NCBI GenBank assembly: GCA_031363085.1
Contig: JANLTU010000053.1
Span: 1 to 18,006, forward strand
DNA: 18,006 nucleotides
Direction of reading: 5' to 3'
Origin: UBA6921 sp031363085
Lineage (GTDB): Bacteria; Pseudomonadota; Gammaproteobacteria; SG8-11
Shown: positions 14,533-18,006 of the stretch, piece by piece
Layout: each line of letters opens with the position of its first letter
Position numbering within the stretch: the stretch's first letter is position 1
The notes under the pieces: generated by a model
Told to the model about the DNA's origin: nothing
The model's input: only the letters and a program-made list of their open reading frames with translations
The model's database searches: none
Made by a program: the position numbers and the translations under genes

Positions 14533-14964
14533 CTAGAGATGGTATTTAATGCGCTCCGCCAGTGTATTCAATTGATCTCGGTTTGGCTTCGGTTGCCGGT
14601 TAAAGTTGGCCGGATACTGCGATCTCACGTTGTCACCTGCATAGCGCGGACGCACATGAAGATGCGCATGAAAGACTTCCTGGCCGGCGGCGGCACCGTC
14701 CGCCAAATATAGATTCACTCCGCTGCATTTGATTTCTGAAGTTCTGCGCAATGCTGCCGCGACCTGTCGCGCCACGTTAAACATGTGGGCTCCGGTGATG
14801 TCATCCAGCTCCGCAAGCGACACCCTGTGATGCTTCGGCAACACCAGCACGTGACCTGGGTTGATCGGATCGATGTCCAGACACGCAAAACAGTACCGGT
14901 CCTCAACTATGCTGCTGACCGGCAGCTCACCACGAAGCAACTTGCAAAAGACGCAGTCGGTCAT
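14533..14964 (-). CDS. HIT family hydrolase (histidine triad)
   Basis: 143-aa cytoplasmic nucleotide hydrolase/transferase of the HIT superfamily. It has CVFCKLL with C4-x2-C7, DIDPINPGHVLVLPKHH, and the catalytic triad HAHLHVRPRY (H99, H101, H103). Such enzymes cleave phosphoramidates or dinucleoside polyphosphates. The frame is open up to 15153, but conserved sequence starts at MTDCVFC. ATG 14964 has GGTGA five nt upstream, and the longer frame would run across the cassette boundary at 15026. The gene precedes the GyrI-like gene by 22 nt in the same apparent cassette. Confidence 0.92.
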   Translation of the reverse strand: MTDCVFCKLLRGELPVSSIVEDRYCFACLDIDPINPGHVLVLPKHHRVSLAELDDITGAHMFNVARQVAAALRRTSEIKCSGVNLYLADGAAAGQEVFHAHLHVRPRYAGDNVRSQYPANFNRQPKPNRDQLNTLAERIKYHL

Positions 14965-15025
14965 TGTTTCACCGCGCATATTATTCAGGACAAAACCGCA
15001 CTGGATTGTTCGGTCTGAGGATGTT

Positions 15026-15032
15026 GTTAGGC
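15026..15032 (-). repeat. attC core site 4 (GTTAGGC)
   Basis: A perfect GTTRRRY core lies 9 bases downstream (in gene direction) of the TAG stop of the cupin gene. I cannot find a matching RYYYAAC core or a clear palindrome to its left (14985-15025), so this site is partial or degraded. Its position between cupin stop and HIT start is what makes it credible. Confidence 0.35.
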
Positions 15033-15041
15033 GCGCCTTCG

Positions 15042-15377
15042 CTACTGAGCATCGAAATCGCCCATGGGACCAAGGCGGATCGTCAAAATTTCTACATCGG
15101 TAACCGCAACATGGGAACCCTGCCGCGTGCCTGCGGGTGTTACCCAAAAACAACCTGTCTCACACTCGCGACCGCCGGTAATCAGCTTACCGGAAAGCAC
15201 ATACACATATTCATCGGCGGGATGGGCATGGGCAGGTATTCGCGTGTCCTTGCTCATCTTGAGCCGATGAATCGAGCCCCGCAGTACGGGCTGCGCAAGC
15301 ACCGACCAGCGACTACCTGGAAACGCGGATAAATCTTGAAAAGCCTGTTGGTTTGCATCCTTAAATTGCTGCGCCAT
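15042..15377 (-). CDS. Small cupin-domain protein
   Basis: 111 aa, single cupin. Motif 1 HAHPADEYVYVLSGKL (metal-ligand histidines and glutamate) is followed by TGCFWVTPAGTRQGSHVA as motif 2 with its histidine. It resembles the small anti-sigma ChrR-like and cupin_2/7 proteins that bind a metal and may act as dioxygenases, isomerases or sensors; no specific function is readable. ATG 15377 has AAGGAG seven nt upstream, the strongest ribosome-binding site of the array. It occupies a roughly 420-bp cassette by itself. Confidence 0.86.
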   Translation of the reverse strand: MAQQFKDANQQAFQDLSAFPGSRWSVLAQPVLRGSIHRLKMSKDTRIPAHAHPADEYVYVLSGKLITGGRECETGCFWVTPAGTRQGSHVAVTDVEILTIRLGPMGDFDAQ

Positions 15378-15415
15378 TGTCTTTCTCCTTGATGCGGATA
15401 ATGCTTGAATAGCGA

Positions 15416-15452
15416 TATGAACCGGGGCGTCCGGTGGACTATCCCGTTAGGT
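15416..15452 (-). repeat. attC-like site 5 (short, partial)
   Basis: GTTAGGT (15446-15452) lies one base from the TGA stop of the acetyltransferase gene. To its left a perfect ACCGG/CCGGT stem with loop GGCGT sits beside TATGAAC, a poor RYYYAAC match. At 37 bp it is short for an attC, but the place and symmetry fit a cassette end. Confidence 0.38.
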
Positions 15453-15453
15453 A

Positions 15454-15939
15454 TCATAGCGTAGTTTGCCAATAGCCAACATCGATCCACTTGCCAAATT
15501 TATAACCAACCTCGCGGAAGTGAGCCACTTTTACCAGACCGAATTTCTCGTGCAGAGAAATGCTAGCCGAGTTGGGGAGTGCGATACCGCCAATGACGAC
15601 GTGCATCCCCCTTGCCCGCAGCAAAGGGAACAGGGTTTCGTAGAGTGTGCTGCCAAATCCATGTCGTACCGCAGTTGGATCAAGATAGACCGTGCATTCG
15701 ACAGAAAAACGATAAGCGCAGCGCCCCTTCCACTTTGTGGCATAGGCATAGCCAACCACCTGGCCTGCTCGCTCAGCGACCAGCCAAGGCAGCGCATCAG
15801 ACGCCACCTCGTTGATGCGCTGTGCCATTTGTTGCGCAGAAACAGCCTGCTCTTCAAAGGTAACCGTCGTATTGAGGATGTAATGATTGTAAATACTTGC
15901 TATGGAATCAGCGTCGCCGACAGTGGCTGGGCGAATCAC
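15454..15939 (-). CDS. GNAT N-acetyltransferase, phosphinothricin/methionine sulfoximine type
   Basis: 161-aa acetyl-CoA-dependent N-acetyltransferase of the PAT/MnaT (Bar-like) branch. It has IRPATVGDADSIASIYNHYI, FEEQ, VECTVYLDPTAVRHGFGSTL (acetyl-CoA-binding region), GGIALPNSASISLHEKFGL and the ending VGYKFGKWIDVGYWQ. Relatives acetylate phosphinothricin, methionine sulfoximine or related amino-acid toxins. I choose GTG 15939 because AAGGAG lies 6 nt upstream and family members begin at MIRPA. ATGs at 15960 and 15969 would add 7 or 10 residues and have weak ribosome-binding sites. Single-gene cassette of about 520 bp. Confidence 0.9.
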   Translation of the reverse strand: MIRPATVGDADSIASIYNHYILNTTVTFEEQAVSAQQMAQRINEVASDALPWLVAERAGQVVGYAYATKWKGRCAYRFSVECTVYLDPTAVRHGFGSTLYETLFPLLRARGMHVVIGGIALPNSASISLHEKFGLVKVAHFREVGYKFGKWIDVGYWQTTL

Positions 15940-15966
15940 GGCAAGCTCCTTGACACTCATCGTTCT

Positions 15967-16063
15967 CATTAACTAGCCCGTCAACAGGGGTCAGGCTTGA
16001 GGAGTTGCATTTTTTGTATTGCTCCAAGCAACGCAGCAGCGCTTTTGCAGGTTCATGTTGAAT
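15967..16063 (-). repeat. Possible attC-like site 6, interrupted by a REP-like repeat
   Basis: GTTGAAT (16057-16063) is a perfect GTTRRRY core 18 bases from the VOC gene stop. CATTAAC (15967-15973) is a weak partner core near the acetyltransferase start. Between them lies the REP-like repeat, so the palindrome is not intact. Read as a cassette junction mainly because of its position. Confidence 0.25.
15987..16028. repeat. REP-like repeat, copy A
   Basis: GGGGTCAGGCTTGA, then TTGCATTTTTTGTATTGC and TCCAAG. It matches copy B at 17176-17218 except for four bases in the middle (GGAG against TTAA) and one missing C. It lies upstream of the acetyltransferase start. It resembles GGGGTCAGG-type intergenic repeats scattered in proteobacterial genomes, often linked to REP-associated transposases (from memory). 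Confidence 0.7.
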
Positions 16064-16081
16064 ACGATAAACAGCAAGCAC

Positions 16082-16507
16082 CTACTCAGGCAAATTAAGA
16101 TCGCCTTGCTCGATTGCAAAAAATGGATTCCATGCGACCTCCCAAGGGTGCTCGTCGGGATCCGCGAAATAACCGGAATACCCGCCCCATTCAGCGGCGC
16201 GTGCCGACTTTAGCAGCGTGCCGCCCGCTCGCACGGCTTGCGCGAGTACAAGATCGACGGTTTTTTTGTCGGTAACATTCTGCGCAAGCGTGACCCCACC
16301 GAACCCGCCAAGGTCTTGCAGGTTGGCGTCGGCTGCAAGCAGTTGGCGCGGATATAACGCCAAAGCCGTGCCTGTCGATAACTTGAAAATTGCGAAGTCA
16401 CCGACACTTGCACTGGACTTACGCCAACCCAGACCATCACGGTAAAAACAAACCGCTCTTTCCAAATCACGAACACCCAGAGTTATAATGTTAAGTCGCG
16501 GCTCCAT
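16082..16507 (-). CDS. VOC superfamily (glyoxalase/bleomycin-resistance-like) protein
   Basis: 141 aa with the paired beta-alpha-beta-beta-beta modules of the vicinal oxygen chelate superfamily: ITLGVRDLERAVCFYRDGLGW at the start and GYFADPDEHPWEVAWNP at the end. The glutamate of WEVAWNP is a usual metal ligand; the first-strand histidine is absent, so metal catalysis is uncertain. Members include glyoxalases, dioxygenases and antibiotic-binding proteins; the substrate is unknown. I choose ATG 16507, which forms a TAATG overlap with the DUF1028 stop. An upstream ATG at 16531 would overlap that gene by 25 bp. Likely co-transcribed with the DUF1028 gene. Confidence 0.88.
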   Translation of the reverse strand: MEPRLNIITLGVRDLERAVCFYRDGLGWRKSSASVGDFAIFKLSTGTALALYPRQLLAADANLQDLGGFGGVTLAQNVTDKKTVDLVLAQAVRAGGTLLKSARAAEWGGYSGYFADPDEHPWEVAWNPFFAIEQGDLNLPE

Positions 16508-17199
16508 TAATCGCTCGCTCTTGCTGCCCAACGGCTCCAGCTTTGTTTCTTTTGCATAAAAAGATCATGCAGCCTACTTAATTCACGCACAGGGCTGGGA
16601 TGATCATCAACGCGTAGATCAGGATACAGATACCAGCGTTCTGGCTCACGCAGATTAACCACGCGTAGCGAGGCCGATTGTTTTCCGCGTTGATCTCCGC
16701 CAGCAACGTCACCCGCAAGAAGCGCGGAAAGCAAGCGTAAGGACAAGGGCTTTTTATCGTCGACGTGGAAAACTTCGGCCATCGTTTCAATAACGTGTTC
16801 TTCGCTCAACGTGTTACCGGCGACCACAAAGTTGTGACCCACGATGTGATGATATTTTTTCTGACACGCGCTGCCCGTAAACGCGGCGCCTACTCCATTC
16901 AGATTTAAACAGAGTACCTGTCGTGTCGCGCAGGCAAAGTCATTATCGAGGTTCGATTGTATTGCCAGCGAAGGATGAATCCCGCTCTCGATGCTCGAAA
17001 GTATCGCCGCTGCGATGACAGGTGAAGCATGGTGTTGTGTATGCACCACACCATGCCGATTAAAATACGGGACCACCCCTCCAACAGCCAAAGCACAACT
17101 TGCAATACCAGAGCCGATCTCACCCGTCCGGGGCTCGACGGCGACAATTGAAAAAGTAGCGTATTCGATCAGAACGGGGTCAGGCTTGATTAATTGCAT
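16507..17199 (-). CDS. DUF1028 family protein with repeat-derived N-terminus
   Basis: About 230 aa from ATG 17199. It matches DUF1028 throughout: TFSIVAVEPRTGEIGSGIAS, VVPYFNRHGVVHTQ, SPVIAAAILSSIESG, AGDVAGGDQRGKQSASLRVV and DLRVDDHPSPVRELSRL. The fold is thought related to Ntn hydrolases; function is not established. Family members normally begin just before TFSIVA. Here no start codon exists at that point. The frame continues into the REP-like repeat, where ATG 17199 has GGAGG 11 nt upstream, so the repeat seems to supply about 13 extra residues and the ribosome-binding site. A GTG at 17247 would give 246 aa. TAATG overlap with the VOC gene downstream. Confidence 0.85.
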   Translation of the reverse strand: MQLIKPDPVLIEYATFSIVAVEPRTGEIGSGIASCALAVGGVVPYFNRHGVVHTQHHASPVIAAAILSSIESGIHPSLAIQSNLDNDFACATRQVLCLNLNGVGAAFTGSACQKKYHHIVGHNFVVAGNTLSEEHVIETMAEVFHVDDKKPLSLRLLSALLAGDVAGGDQRGKQSASLRVVNLREPERWYLYPDLRVDDHPSPVRELSRLHDLFMQKKQSWSRWAARASD

Positions 17200-17218
17200 T
17201 TTTTGTATTGCCTCCAAG
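17176..17218. repeat. REP-like repeat, copy B
   Basis: Second copy of the GGGGTCAGGCTTGA / TTGCATTTTTTGTATTGC / CCTCCAAG repeat. Here the left end GGGGTCAGGCTT is matched by an inverted AAACCTGACACC ending at 17248, giving a palindromic unit of about 73 bp. The copy overlaps the 5' end of the DUF1028 reading frame. Confidence 0.72.
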
Positions 17219-17248
17219 GAGATAAATACACAGTGAAAACCTGACACC

Positions 17249-17501
17249 GCTTCCCTATCTCCACGTTTTCAACGTCTGAAATGGCCATCGCTTTGAGCAC
17301 AAATTGACACAGGCAAGGCACGATTCACACAGACGACAACGAAATGGCTTGCGGGAGTGCCGTGCACGCGAAAATTCATCAACTATACTTGGGTCTCGTC
17401 GGTGGGGATATCTAGCCGCACTCGCTCCCCTTCGCAATGATCTCGCATGACTGACTACATTAGCCGGAGAGCCGTAATTTGTAATAATATTAATGAGTTA
17501 A
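17249..17501. other. Gene-free stretch between DUF1028 gene and lipoprotein
   Basis: About 250 bases with no supported gene on either strand. TTGACA (17304-17309), TATACT (17384-17389) and TAATAT near 17485 are promoter-like words but do not form a properly spaced pair. A promoter for the lipoprotein gene probably lies here. No integrase fragment, attI-like site or RNA gene is recognisable. Confidence 0.4.
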
Positions 17502-17507
17502 CCATGG

Positions 17508-18006
17508 ATTAAAGAAACGACTATCATCCTGCTAGCGCCTGCGGCTTCCCCGTCACTCACCGCCTCCCGACGTATCATCGCTCTGTTGCTATTAGCGGGT
17601 CTTGTGGCCTGTAACAAGATCCCCAATAGCGATCCGACCCCCATCACGGCTTCTGCTCCCGCTTCAGTAACCTACAGCGTAGGCAGTAGCGTCTCTGGAC
17701 TTGTGGGTAGGGGTTTGGTGCTGCAGAACAATGGCGGTAATAACCTTGCGATTTCCGGCAACGGCCCCTTTACGTTTCCGGCCATTGCTGATGGCGCGGA
17801 GTACAGCATTACGGTTAGCACCTCGCCCTCGGTTCCGAGCCAAACCTGTACCATTAAAAATAGCGCTAGCACCGTCGCTGGGGCAAATGTCACCGGGGTC
17901 GACGTTACTTGTGTCACACCGCCGCCACGCTTCGCATATGTGGCGGATTTCGACGATGCGAGCATTGCCATCTATACGGTGAACGCCAATACGGGTCAGT
18001 TGCGCC
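17508..18006 (+). CDS. Lipoprotein with beta-propeller-type C-terminus, partial, start unclear
   Basis: The frame is open from 17502 to the window end. SRRIIALLLLAGLVAC, with the cysteine codon at 17610-17612, is a clear lipobox signal peptide. It is followed by a Ser/Pro/Thr-rich linker, then a module with GLVLQNNGGNNLAISGNGPF, ending in TCTIKNSASTVAGANV and VDVTC, a type common in proteobacterial secreted proteins. Then comes FAYVADFDDASIAIYTVN, the first blade of a YncE/lactonase-like beta-propeller. It should be anchored to a membrane by its lipid. No in-frame ATG or GTG precedes the signal peptide. ATT 17508 is one option; TTG 17586 would leave no positively charged n-region. ATG 17504 is out of frame by one base, so a frameshift at 17508-17513 is possible. 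Confidence 0.72.
   Translation, partial: MKETTIILLAPAASPSLTASRRIIALLLLAGLVACNKIPNSDPTPITASAPASVTYSVGSSVSGLVGRGLVLQNNGGNNLAISGNGPFTFPAIADGAEYSITVSTSPSVPSQTCTIKNSASTVAGANVTGVDVTCVTPPPRFAYVADFDDASIAIYTVNANTGQLR

Noticed and set aside
14965..15153. Longer HIT frame starting at 15153
   Set aside because: It would cross a cassette core site and part of the cupin gene; a good ribosome-binding site and the family N-terminus lie at 14964.
17304..17389. TTGACA and TATACT as a promoter
   Set aside because: The boxes are about 75 bases apart, and neither has a partner at 16-18 bases.
12600..17500. Integron integrase gene or attI
   Set aside because: Looked for a tyrosine recombinase reading frame and motifs on both strands; none is present in the window.
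1..18006. CRISPR array, tRNA, rRNA or riboswitch
   Set aside because: No regularly spaced direct repeats and no recognisable tRNA, rRNA or riboswitch core on either strand by eye.

Overview
The window looks like chromosomal DNA of a proteobacterium, plausibly a betaproteobacterium. It has a class I ketol-acid reductoisomerase, moderately high GC, Shine-Dalgarno starts and a GGDEF/EAL regulator. Almost everything is on the minus strand, so transcription runs right to left.

Left end (1-2814): the 5' part of ilvC (cut by the window edge), then a membrane-anchored GGDEF-EAL protein with a degraded GGDEF motif and an intact EAL domain.

Centre (2920-12589): a compact lipid-type cluster. Seven minus-strand genes run from 11893 down to 2920, mostly with 4-bp NTGA overlaps: a fatty acid desaturase, a CDP-archaeol synthase (CarS)-family cytidylyltransferase, an ATP-grasp/PEP-utilising phosphotransferase, a short UbiA-like membrane protein, a SAM methyltransferase, a PlsC acyltransferase, and a fusion of a thioester-reductase-type domain with an APH/choline-kinase-type domain. 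A CDP-alcohol phosphatidyltransferase diverges from the top of the operon. Together these genes could desaturate, reduce, acylate, phosphorylate, CTP-activate and transfer a lipid to a head group. The product is not known to me, and this is the best candidate for an undescribed system. UbiA-like, CarS-like and CDP-alcohol phosphatidyltransferase families also follow one another in archaeal ether-lipid synthesis, but no geranylgeranylglyceryl-phosphate synthase is visible.

Right-centre (about 12600-16530): an integron-type array of small, same-strand genes with GTTRRRY-type core sites at or next to their stop codons and at least two well-structured attC-like palindromes. Cargo: a cysteine hydrolase, a stand-alone TipAS domain, a HIT protein paired with a GyrI-like protein, a cupin, and a phosphinothricin-type N-acetyltransferase. 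A VOC protein paired with a DUF1028 protein lies beyond a weaker boundary. No integrase gene is visible. Several cargo families bind or modify small toxic molecules.

Right end (15987-18006): two copies of a REP-like repeat (15987-16028 and 17176-17218), one of which appears to supply the ribosome-binding site and start codon of the DUF1028 gene. A roughly 250-bp gene-free stretch follows, then the start of a plus-strand lipoprotein with a beta-propeller-type C-terminus, cut by the window edge and lacking a clear start codon.
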